Shown here: positions 49,401-56,669 of the stretch, piece after piece
Layout: every line of letters begins with the position of its first letter
How positions within the stretch are numbered: position 1 is the first letter of the stretch
NCBI GenBank assembly: GCA_963674665.2
Contig: CAXXPL010000004.1
Span: forward strand, 624,278-688,277
Direction of reading: 5' to 3'
From: G963674665 sp963674665
Lineage (GTDB): Bacteria; Desulfobacterota; Desulfovibrionia; Desulfovibrionales; Desulfovibrionaceae
Length of the DNA stretch: 64,000 bases
Notes under the pieces: generated by a model
Databases searched by the model: none
Seen by the model: only the letters and a program-made list of their open reading frames with translations
What the model was told of the DNA's origin: nothing
Program-made: the position numbers and the translations under genes

Positions 49401-49537
49401 ACAATATTCATATATGAAGCTAACAACTATACTGTAATCCGTTGATCGTGTCAACTTTTTAATGACAGATGAAATTCGCGGCCATTTTAGTTTATTACCT
49501 CCAGTTGAGATAACAGGCAAGTCCTTCGGGGGGGAGA

Positions 49538-49942
49538 ATGAACTCAATAAAATTGTCCGCTTTTCTCATCGTCGCGACGGCGCTGACTATCATTGCTCTG
49601 GGGGAGTGGCTGGAGACGCGCCCCAACACCCTTCTGGACGGCTGGCGCATGCTGGGGGGCGGGAAGGGCGCCAAGGTGGGGCAGAACTTATCCCTGATGG
49701 ATCTGGTCGTATACGCGCCCAATCTTTGTGCCATCGCCGGGGTGGTCAGGTCATGGCCACGGGTATGGCACAAGTTTCTTGGGGGAATGGTGATCCTGGG
49801 AGGTGTCTGCGGCGCCATCTACCTTGTGTTCGCCGTCCTGTTCGCGGCTTACGGAATGCGAGGGCAGGGTATCGGCATTATGATGATCCTTCAGGGTGTG
49901 TTCTGGTTATGGCGCGAGAAGACTCTATGTGGGGCAAACTAG
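49538..49942 (+). CDS. Small inner-membrane protein, unknown
   Basis: 134 residues with about three hydrophobic helices (near 5-22, 55-72 and 82-105, the last glycine-rich) and short loops. The ATG follows a GGGGGGGAG site. No family recognised. It converges with and overlaps the end of the next gene by four bases, and follows the tRNA. Confidence 0.65.
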   Translation: MNSIKLSAFLIVATALTIIALGEWLETRPNTLLDGWRMLGGGKGAKVGQNLSLMDLVVYAPNLCAIAGVVRSWPRVWHKFLGGMVILGGVCGAIYLVFAVLFAAYGMRGQGIGIMMILQGVFWLWREKTLCGAN

Positions 49943-50388
49943 TCCTGAGTGAGAACGATGCCTCCCTTGCTGTCCTTTTTAACGCGTACCAGTTCCTCGG
50001 AATCTCCTCCATACGTATCGGTATAATCGCATAACCGAGTGGTCTTTCGCAGCTTGCTGGTAATGCGGTCCTGTGTCCCCGTCAGGATCCATACCCAATC
50101 GGGGTCTTGCGTGCAGACATAAGGAGGATGCTTCACCCTGTTCAACGCTCGGCGATAGAATTTGTATGCTGAACATGCCCCCTTTTTTTCATAGATCCGG
50201 TCTCCATTCACTTCGATCAATTTAATTTGATCATGAAATTCGTGGCACCACTCTCTTTTTCGTTCGGCTGTGGAAAAGCTGTTTTGCTGAGTAGATATTT
50301 TACGTTCTTTTGCCAATGAGAATGACGGACAGAGCACAAGCATGCAAAGAAGGGCTACAGGTATATGCATAAATATTTTTATATTCAT
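49939..50388 (-). CDS. Hypothetical secreted protein with paired cysteines
   Basis: 149 residues. A clear N-terminal signal peptide ends near 'SFSLAKE'. The mature part has four cysteines (in 'EWCHE', 'GACSA', 'YVCTQ' and 'RLCDY'), enough for two disulfides in the periplasm. The base composition is more AT-rich than its neighbours, which may indicate acquisition. No family recognised. Confidence 0.6.
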   Translation of the reverse strand: MNIKIFMHIPVALLCMLVLCPSFSLAKERKISTQQNSFSTAERKREWCHEFHDQIKLIEVNGDRIYEKKGACSAYKFYRRALNRVKHPPYVCTQDPDWVWILTGTQDRITSKLRKTTRLCDYTDTYGGDSEELVRVKKDSKGGIVLTQD

Positions 50389-50564
50389 TGGAATGATAAC
50401 CCTTTAGTAGGTAATTGGCTGATATTCGAAGTCTATGACAAGTGTTTAGGAAGCTTAAGAATGACTAATAGAGTATAAACAAAGTCAAGCGCATGATTTT
50501 CTTGTTGTCTAAAGGGAAAAGATTTTTTCAAGATATACAGGTTGTTGGTACAAGAAACGCAAAA

Positions 50565-50592
50565 CGGCGGCCCTTCCGAAGATGGGCCGCCG
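50565..50592 (-). terminator. Terminator of the molybdoenzyme operon
   Basis: CGGCGGCCC (50565-50573) and GGGCCGCCG (50584-50592) form a 9-bp stem with a ten-base loop. On the minus strand it is followed by TTTTGC. It lies 25 bases after the iron-sulfur subunit stop, marking the operon end. Confidence 0.75.
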
Positions 50593-50616
50593 CGGATGTC
50601 CCTGGCCGGTGGAGGA

Positions 50617-51195
50617 TCAGGCCCCGGCCATGGTGTTTTTGGGCGTGGGTTTGAGGTAGATGATGGACATGGCGCTCATCTTCTTGTCGATTTCGCGCTC
50701 ATTGTCCCTGGCGTACTGCAGCAGCATTTCCTTCTCGCCGAACATGATGGCGTCGGTCATACAGGCCTCTGCGCACACGGGGATTTCACCAGCCACCACC
50801 CTGTCGTAACAGAGGTTGCACTTGTGCGCCTTTTTCCGGGCCGCGTCGAACTGGATCACGCTCCAGGGGCAGGCTTCCACGCAGGCCTTGGAGCCGACGC
50901 ACTTGTCCGCGTCGATGAGCACGATGCCGGTCTGCGGGTCCTTGCGGATGGCTTCGGACTTGCAAGCTTTGATGCAGGAGGCGTTCTTGCAATGCTGGCA
51001 GGGCACGACCCAGCATTGTTCGGTCACCATGGGGTAGGTGCCCTCGGTTTTGCTCTCCACCCGCAGGTAGAAGGGGATCTCTTTGGGCATGCAGTTCTCG
51101 TGGTCAACGAGGCCATGGTGGTTGCGGCAGGCCACGATGCACGTCTTGCAGCCGATGCATTTGTCCATGTCTATCAACAAGCCAAGCTGTTTCAT
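50617..51195 (-). CDS. Four-cluster iron-sulfur electron-transfer subunit of a DMSO-reductase-type enzyme
   Basis: 192 residues of the DmsB/PhsB/NrfC type. Four cysteine groups are visible: 'CIGCKTCIVAC', 'CQHCKNASCIKAC', 'CVGSKACVEAC' and 'CNLC...CAEAC'. The third group has Ser in place of the second Cys (Cys-Val-Gly-Ser), so that cluster may be 3Fe-4S or differently ligated. It passes electrons between the molybdenum subunit and a membrane or soluble partner. It starts 13 bases after the molybdoenzyme stop and is the last gene of the operon. Confidence 0.93.
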   Translation of the reverse strand: MKQLGLLIDMDKCIGCKTCIVACRNHHGLVDHENCMPKEIPFYLRVESKTEGTYPMVTEQCWVVPCQHCKNASCIKACKSEAIRKDPQTGIVLIDADKCVGSKACVEACPWSVIQFDAARKKAHKCNLCYDRVVAGEIPVCAEACMTDAIMFGEKEMLLQYARDNEREIDKKMSAMSIIYLKPTPKNTMAGA

Positions 51196-51208
51196 CGCTC
51201 AACTCCTC

Positions 51209-53341
51209 CTATCTCGTTATCCGTACTCTGGTGGACACGTGCGCCTCACCGCCGATCAGATCCTGCCATTCCAGGTGCGACCCGGAGTCGGGAATGAGCT
51301 CGTTGTCGCACACGCCGCATCCCTCGGCCACGCGGCCCACTGTGGCGCCAAAGCCGTGCATGATGCCCACGCAATCCGGGCGGATGTGCTCGGTGAGCTT
51401 CGCCCTGATCTTGACCTCGCCGGTGCGGGAGGTGATGGTCACGGTGTCACCCTCGGCGATGCCGAGTTTGGCCGCCGCGGCGCTGTTGATGATGGCCGGG
51501 TTGTCGTACTGCCCCGATACGGGGTCACGGAGTTGTGCGTTGTTGCAGGACCAGGGGCCGGTGCCGTTGATGTGGATGCGGCGGTAGCTGATCATGATGA
51601 AGGGGTATTCTTCGACGTCGGCGTCGTATTCAGGGGCCAGGATGGTGCGCGGCAGGGCCTGCCCCACATCCTCCAGGTCCTCCCAGTACAGGTGCACCTT
51701 CTTGGTGGGGGTGCCGAAGCCGTTCTCCTTGTACTTGTCAAAGCCCAGGGTGCCGGGGGACCACTTGCCGCCCATCTCCTGCAGCTTGGAAACCGAGAGC
51801 CCCAGGCCCTTGAGCTGGATGTCGTAGTACTCCACATCGTCCTTGAACTGGAAGTGCTCGGGGAACATCCGCTTGCCCATCTCGATGAACACCAGGTTGG
51901 AGTGGCGCGCCTGGCCGGGAGCCTTCACCAGGGGCTGGCGCAGGGCCACGCCATGGCCGAAGTTGTACCACCAGGGCATGTACAGGATTTCCCAGCGCTC
52001 GAAATGGGTCTGGTCCGGGAGCACCAGGTCGGAGTACTTGCCGGTCTCGGAGAGCATGATGTCGGTGTTCAGCAGGAACTCCAGCTTGTAGTTGCCCTGG
52101 GAGTCCTTCATGCACACGGCCTTCTGCCATTCCTTGTTGCCCATCTCGGTGAGGGCCGGGTTGGCCTCGGTGACCATGAGGATCTTCAGGGCGTCGTCCT
52201 TGATGGCCTGGGTTTCGTACCAGGTGGGCTCGAGGATGAAGCTGTATTTGTCGAACTTGTCGCGATTGGGGCCGGTGCGATGGAAGCCCTTTTCGGCCAG
52301 AGGAGCCGGGCCCGCGGGCAGGGGCTCCACCGGGCTCATGGGGGTGAGGTCCGGGATGGGCTGGCCGCCGGGGTTGTCCAGGTTGCCGGTGATGGCCAGG
52401 AAGATGGCCCAGGCATGGCCGAAGTCCAGGGACTGGCCCAGCATGATGGACTTGAAGCCGTCCACGCCCACGGCCGGAGCCTCGGCGCACATCTTGGCGA
52501 GCTTGACGATGTCCTTGGCCGGCACGTCGCAGATCTTGCTCATGGCCTCGGGAGTCATGCCCTTCACGTGTTCCTTTACCTTTTCGAAATCGCCTTCACG
52601 AATCCACTCGGAAACGAACTTCTTGTTGTAGAGCTCGTTTTCGATGATGTAGTTGATCATGCCGAGGAATAGAGCGGTGTCGCCCGATGGCTTGATGGGA
52701 ATCCACCAGTCGGCTTTTGCGGCGTCCGGGCTGAAAATGGGGTCGACCACGATGAGCTTTGCTCCCCTGGCCTTGGCTTCCATAATATCGCGGGGAGCCA
52801 TGGCGTCGTCCAGGCAGCCGAAGGCGTGACGCCCGGTCAGCAGCATGATGCCGCCCTTGGGCATGGTGAACCAGGCGGGCGGGATGTGGTGGTTCGGGAT
52901 ACCGCCCCAGCACTTGATCTGGGCCACGATCTTGGCGGAGTCGCAGTGGGGGAGGCCGGTGTTGATGTACCCGCCGAAGGCGTTCAGGAAGTGCCACTTG
53001 GGGTCGGTGAGAGAATGGGGGAAGAAACTGTACGTCAGCTTGTGTGCGTCGCCACGGTCGTACAGATTGCGCAGCTTGCTCTCGATGATGTCCAGGGCCT
53101 CGCCCCAGGATATCTCGGCGAATTTGCCCTCGCCACGCTCTCCGATGCGCTTCAGCGGCATGGTGAGCCTGTCCTTGGAGTACTGCAGCGTTACGCCGGC
53201 CATACCCTTGACGCAAACCTTGCCACGGAATTTGGGATTACCCTTTACCTCCGTGACTCTGCCATCCTTGATTTTCGCCAGGATGGCGCACTCAGCTTTG
53301 CATTGATAGCATACTGTGGGGTACCACCCGTCCTGTACCAT
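51209..53341 (-). CDS. Cytoplasmic molybdopterin oxidoreductase, DMSO-reductase superfamily, substrate unknown
   Basis: 710 residues. An N-terminal 4Fe-4S site Cys11-x2-Cys14-x3-Cys18 is completed by Cys43. The molybdopterin domains follow, and a C-terminal dinucleotide-binding barrel has 'ISYRRIHINGTGPW'. Cys133 in 'GLPHCDSAK' is at the usual metal-ligand position, suggesting Mo(W)-Cys ligation as in thiosulfate/polysulfide reductases or acetylene hydratase. There is no twin-arginine signal, so it works in the cytoplasm, unlike PhsA/PsrA. AGGAGG precedes ATG 53341. With an FNT channel upstream, the substrate is probably a small anion or acid brought into the cell. I cannot name it. Confidence 0.88.
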   Translation of the reverse strand: MVQDGWYPTVCYQCKAECAILAKIKDGRVTEVKGNPKFRGKVCVKGMAGVTLQYSKDRLTMPLKRIGERGEGKFAEISWGEALDIIESKLRNLYDRGDAHKLTYSFFPHSLTDPKWHFLNAFGGYINTGLPHCDSAKIVAQIKCWGGIPNHHIPPAWFTMPKGGIMLLTGRHAFGCLDDAMAPRDIMEAKARGAKLIVVDPIFSPDAAKADWWIPIKPSGDTALFLGMINYIIENELYNKKFVSEWIREGDFEKVKEHVKGMTPEAMSKICDVPAKDIVKLAKMCAEAPAVGVDGFKSIMLGQSLDFGHAWAIFLAITGNLDNPGGQPIPDLTPMSPVEPLPAGPAPLAEKGFHRTGPNRDKFDKYSFILEPTWYETQAIKDDALKILMVTEANPALTEMGNKEWQKAVCMKDSQGNYKLEFLLNTDIMLSETGKYSDLVLPDQTHFERWEILYMPWWYNFGHGVALRQPLVKAPGQARHSNLVFIEMGKRMFPEHFQFKDDVEYYDIQLKGLGLSVSKLQEMGGKWSPGTLGFDKYKENGFGTPTKKVHLYWEDLEDVGQALPRTILAPEYDADVEEYPFIMISYRRIHINGTGPWSCNNAQLRDPVSGQYDNPAIINSAAAAKLGIAEGDTVTITSRTGEVKIRAKLTEHIRPDCVGIMHGFGATVGRVAEGCGVCDNELIPDSGSHLEWQDLIGGEAHVSTRVRITR

Positions 53342-53435
53342 AAGATCCTCCTTGGGTTACGGCTCCTTCAGGGCCGCATGATGCGTCCTGAGACAGAGTT
53401 GGTCATTGAAGGGTCATGCGCCGGTCCAGAAACCA

Positions 53436-53570
53436 CTATTTTTCACTGTCAGGGATTTTCCCAGGGTAGTTTGGATTGCGCGCGGAGAACACCCGCACCA
53501 CGATCCACACCGCTGCGGCAAACCCCAGAAAACATGCCCAGATCACGGGATTGAAAGGTGAATAGTCCAT
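53436..53570 (-). CDS. 44-residue single-pass membrane protein in the FNT-molybdoenzyme operon
   Basis: A short frame with ATG 53570, GGAG five bases upstream and TAG at 53436-53438. It lies 10 bases after the FNT stop and about 95 bases before the molybdoenzyme start. One hydrophobic helix (about residues 8-27, 'PVIWACFLGFAAAVWIVVRV') is followed by a short polar tail. Its position, ribosome site and membrane helix support a real microprotein, perhaps anchoring the cytoplasmic enzyme near the channel or acting as an FNT accessory. Confidence 0.7.
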   Translation of the reverse strand: MDYSPFNPVIWACFLGFAAAVWIVVRVFSARNPNYPGKIPDSEK

Positions 53571-53580
53571 GACTGCTCCA

Positions 53581-54462
53581 TCAGAGTTTCAGGAAAAAGT
53601 TGGTCTTTTCCCTGTACAGTTCCTTGACGCGAGAGGCGTTGGAAACCAGCTGGAACGGTATGCCCACGAAGAGGATGCCTCCAACGATGTTTCCCAGTAC
53701 GGTGTACAGCTGATTGTGGGCCCAGCCGAATTGCCCGAATCCCCAATGCAGGAGAGCCGGGTCGGTCATCCCCATATTCGCGGCCGCAGTCATGAACAGG
53801 TCTTGTTGGAACAAGGGAAGCGCGAGAAATCCGATGTTGGCGATGCAGTGTTCGCTCATGCCCGCCACAAAAGCCAGAGGACCGTACGCGGCCATGGCGA
53901 TCTTGGCGATGTCGCTGTCGGCCTTCACATAGAGGATTGCGGCGGTCTGGAGCATCCAGGTGCAGACGATGCCCATGACAAAGATTTGCGTGGCGGAGTG
54001 CCCGGTCTTGGACACGGCCATTGCGTGGGACTGGGCGAGCCAGGGCCAGGCCGCGTAGGAACCGCTCTTGCTGATCAGCCACATGAAGAACATGCTGCCC
54101 AGGAAGTTGCCCACGTACCCCAGGACGACCCCCCAGATGAAGCGTCCCCAGCCGATGCGCCGGTGGAACACTCCGATGATGCCGATGTACATGTCCGCGG
54201 TGACCAGGGCCATGCCCGAGACCATGATGATCACCAGGGAAAACATGAACACCAGCCCCATCAGCAGGTTCGCCAACCCCGGGGCGAGGTTGGTCCCGAC
54301 GCCCGCGGACACGGCCAGAGCCAGGGTGGCTCCAAACACCACCATGGCGCCTCCGGCGAATGCCGAAATGAGATAGGCCAACGGGCGGTTGCGGATCATG
54401 TCCCATTTGTAGGTGCAGATGTCCGCGACGCGAACAACGGTTTCGTCAATTGTGGCCGGCAC
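53581..54462 (-). CDS. FNT-family formate/nitrite/hydrosulfide-type channel
   Basis: 293 residues with six transmembrane helices. FNT hallmarks are present: the long N-terminal stretch into helix 1 ('LISAFAGGAMVVFGATLA'), the helix-break 'LVTADMYIG', and 'HCIANIGFLALPL', where the FNT central histidine sits. The GTG start has GAGGAGG upstream. Family members pass formate, nitrite, lactate or HS-. The adjacent cytoplasmic molybdoenzyme suggests the channel imports its substrate or exports its product. Confidence 0.9.
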   Translation of the reverse strand: MPATIDETVVRVADICTYKWDMIRNRPLAYLISAFAGGAMVVFGATLALAVSAGVGTNLAPGLANLLMGLVFMFSLVIIMVSGMALVTADMYIGIIGVFHRRIGWGRFIWGVVLGYVGNFLGSMFFMWLISKSGSYAAWPWLAQSHAMAVSKTGHSATQIFVMGIVCTWMLQTAAILYVKADSDIAKIAMAAYGPLAFVAGMSEHCIANIGFLALPLFQQDLFMTAAANMGMTDPALLHWGFGQFGWAHNQLYTVLGNIVGGILFVGIPFQLVSNASRVKELYREKTNFFLKL

Positions 54463-54666
54463 GGATTCCTCCTCTCATTGGGGTATGGTCGCATTTTCCA
54501 GGGAGTAAAGGGCGCCGTCATGCCCCCCTGTTGACTCGCGGCGCGAATTGCCTGGAAGTGCGGTTCACCCTTTTCACTCCAGCCCGGTTTGCGGGCGTTA
54601 CCTACAAAGAGAAGAGCTTCGGATGTCGGAAAAGGTTCGGTGTTTTGGAATAAAAAACAAAAGTAG

Positions 54667-56061
54667 TTATGACCCCATGAACGCTGCGAGATCACAGGGC
54701 TTTTTTAGAACCCCTGTCTCCCTGGCCAGGTGCATGAGTTCCCCGGTTCGTTTTTCGTCCGGGCGGAGGTTGGTGAAGGTGATGTGTTTTTCGCAGAGCA
54801 CGTGTTCAGCGATGCCCAGGTCCACACCAGTATAATGCGTGAGGACGCGGGCCCCTTCCAAGGGGTGGCAGGCGAGATGTTCCCCGGTTTTTTCCAGAAG
54901 GTCGAGAAAGGAGTCGAGCATGTCGGACTTTTCCTTGGCAAAGCTCTCCCGCACCACGAGGATGCAGCAGCTGTGCCCAGGAATCAGGTCCTTGGAGCGG
55001 GCCAGGATTTTGCCCACACCCTGGGCCACTGACTTGGTGCTCCACGGTTCGGAGCAGAAGAATCCGTCGATCTTGCGTTGCAGCAGCGAGCCGATGACAT
55101 AGGACGGGCTGATGAACTGCGTGGCCACGTCATTGGGATACAGGGGCGTGTGGCCCTCCTCGTTGGCCTGACCGAAGAGCAGACGCAGCAGCAGATGGTG
55201 GGTGGATATTTGGTGGGGCAGGGCCATTTTCGGACACGAGCGCGTGGAATGCCCTCCTCCGTTACGTACGGTGACGGCGCTGCCGTCGTGATGGCAATCC
55301 AGGACATAGCGGATGGGCATGCCGCTGGCATGCAGCGACATGGCCAGGGGCGCCATGATCAGCGCCGCGTCCAGGATTTCCGAGTTCAGCGCCTGCACCA
55401 GACTGCCCCAGGAGAGATACTTCCGGGGGTGAATGTCGAAGACTTTGCCGTTGTGCAGGTGGTGCGCCGCCATTATCAGCAGGTGATCCGAAATGGGCAT
55501 GTAGCCCACGCGAATGCCCGAGGATTTGATCTTGTTGAACTTCTTGATAATCTTTTCGCGGACCACGTACAGGCGGCGTTTCACCGTTCCCACCGGCAGA
55601 TCCAGATCCCTGGAAATTTCCTTGTAGGAACGCCCCATTATGTAACGCTGCATGCACGCCTCACGGTAGGGGTTGGTCAGCCCCTGGAGCAGGGAGCGTA
55701 CCTGTTCACGGTCAAGATGTCGGGTGAATACCGTGTGCGGATCGCAGTGCATGGCGTCGGCTTCCAATGCCCGCTCCTCTTCGAGGGAGACATGGTTGCC
55801 GTTGCGTTTCCTGGCCAACATGCAGTGGCGGATCAGAATAGTGCGGAACCACCCGGGGAAGGCGTTGACATCCTTGAGCAGGTGCAACTTGAAGTAGGCC
55901 TGGGCAAAGGACTCCTGCACCGTCTCTTCGGCCAGCGCGTGGTTGCCCAGGTTGCGCATGGCCAGTGACATGGCCATGTCTTGGAACAGGGTCACCACTT
56001 CGGAAAAGGCGTTCTTGTTTCCGTCAAGGGTGCGTTGCAGATGACGTCTCAGATCGTCCAT
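54667..56061 (-). CDS. ECF-type sigma factor fused to an NrtA/SsuA-like solute-binding domain
   Basis: 464 residues from ATG 56061; a TTG 17 codons upstream (56112) keeps the same frame but lacks a ribosome site. Residues about 10-75 are sigma region 2 ('EETVQESFAQAYFKL', 'FPGWFRTILIR'). Residues 115-170 are region 4 with its helix-turn-helix ('MGRSYKEISRDLDLPVGTVKRRL'; split Tyr-Lys-Glu-Ile-Ser / Leu-Pro-Val-Gly-Thr). From 183 to the end it is a periplasmic-binding-protein fold of the nitrate/sulfonate/taurine type ('IRVGYMPISDHLLIMAAHHL' opening, 'DAALIMAPLAMSL', 'GFFCSEPW'). There is no signal peptide, so it senses a cytoplasmic ligand. It lies upstream of the FNT-molybdoenzyme operon on the same strand and likely controls it. 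Confidence 0.85.
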   Translation of the reverse strand: MDDLRRHLQRTLDGNKNAFSEVVTLFQDMAMSLAMRNLGNHALAEETVQESFAQAYFKLHLLKDVNAFPGWFRTILIRHCMLARKRNGNHVSLEEERALEADAMHCDPHTVFTRHLDREQVRSLLQGLTNPYREACMQRYIMGRSYKEISRDLDLPVGTVKRRLYVVREKIIKKFNKIKSSGIRVGYMPISDHLLIMAAHHLHNGKVFDIHPRKYLSWGSLVQALNSEILDAALIMAPLAMSLHASGMPIRYVLDCHHDGSAVTVRNGGGHSTRSCPKMALPHQISTHHLLLRLLFGQANEEGHTPLYPNDVATQFISPSYVIGSLLQRKIDGFFCSEPWSTKSVAQGVGKILARSKDLIPGHSCCILVVRESFAKEKSDMLDSFLDLLEKTGEHLACHPLEGARVLTHYTGVDLGIAEHVLCEKHITFTNLRPDEKRTGELMHLARETGVLKKPCDLAAFMGS

Positions 56062-56111
56062 ATCCCCTGCGCTCGTTGGAATGTGTGCGGGGCCTGCGTG
56101 TATGGCTGTCA

Positions 56112-56145
56112 AATAGTCACTGAAAAAAGATAATTAGTGACTATT
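56112..56145. promoter_or_regulatory. Perfect inverted repeat upstream of the sigma-fusion gene
   Basis: AATAGTCACT (56112-56121) and AGTGACTATT (56136-56145) are a perfect 10-bp inverted repeat with a 14-base AT-rich spacer, 50-85 bases before ATG 56061. The form suits a dimer-binding operator or a leader hairpin. The repeat also covers the alternative TTG start. Confidence 0.5.
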
Positions 56146-56181
56146 AGCACACTTTTAAGGGCGCTGGAAAGTGGTCAATAA

Positions 56182-56222
56182 CTTAAGAATAACACACTGG
56201 ACAGGTGGATTATTCTCTTAAG
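56182..56222. promoter_or_regulatory. Second inverted repeat between hgcB and the sigma-fusion gene
   Basis: CTTAAGAATAA (56182-56192) faces TTATTCTCTTAAG (56210-56222) with a two-base bulge and a 17-base loop. It lies about 160 bases beyond the hgcB stop and just upstream of the other repeat. It could be the hgcB terminator or a second operator. Confidence 0.4.
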
Positions 56223-56381
56223 TCGCAACAAGGGGAATGAAAACGAGGTGATGGAACATATTGTTGGAAAAATGCATGGAGAAAAAAGATGTTCCCTGGC
56301 AATTATCCATGAAAATACAAACATGCCCAGGCGCGGTATTGGCATTTGCCACCACCTTGAAGAATGGTGATGCTCCCGCCA

Positions 56382-56669
56382 TCAACAACAGGAAAACTTG
56401 GCGTCCGCGTACTTCTTCCCACGCAACCAGGTCTGAATGATATAGGAGGCGCATCCGACTCCGGGAGTGACTGTCAATGCCCCGGTGGGGCAGTTGTTGG
56501 CGCAGGCGCCGCACTCCATGCAGCCGTCGTGGTCCCGCACCTCTGCCTTGCCGGTATGCAACTCCAGCACATCATGGGGGCAGAGCTCCACGCACAGACC
56601 GCACCCGACGCATGCATCCCGGTTCAGGCGCAGGCTGGAGACGTTTGGCAGATGTCTGAACTTTTTCAT
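56382..56669 (-). CDS. hgcB: Mercury-methylation ferredoxin HgcB
   Basis: 95 residues. Two CxxCxxCxxxC clusters ('CVGCGLCVELC' and 'CMECGACANNC') bind 4Fe-4S centres. 'GVGCASY' gives the extra conserved Cys, and the protein ends in the paired cysteines 'SCC' typical of HgcB, thought to deliver Hg(II) to HgcA. It also reduces the HgcA corrinoid. The ATG directly follows the hgcA TGA (TGAATG), with GAGG inside the hgcA end, so the two are tightly coupled. Confidence 0.95.
   Translation of the reverse strand: MKKFRHLPNVSSLRLNRDACVGCGLCVELCPHDVLELHTGKAEVRDHDGCMECGACANNCPTGALTVTPGVGCASYIIQTWLRGKKYADAKFSCC

Noticed and set aside
51083..52672. A 529-codon plus-strand frame opposite the molybdoenzyme
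   Set aside because: Shadow frame; the minus strand encodes a clear DMSO-reductase-family protein.
56218..56514. A 98-codon minus-strand frame overlapping hgcB
   Set aside because: It lies in a different frame from the clear two-cluster ferredoxin HgcB and has no supporting start.
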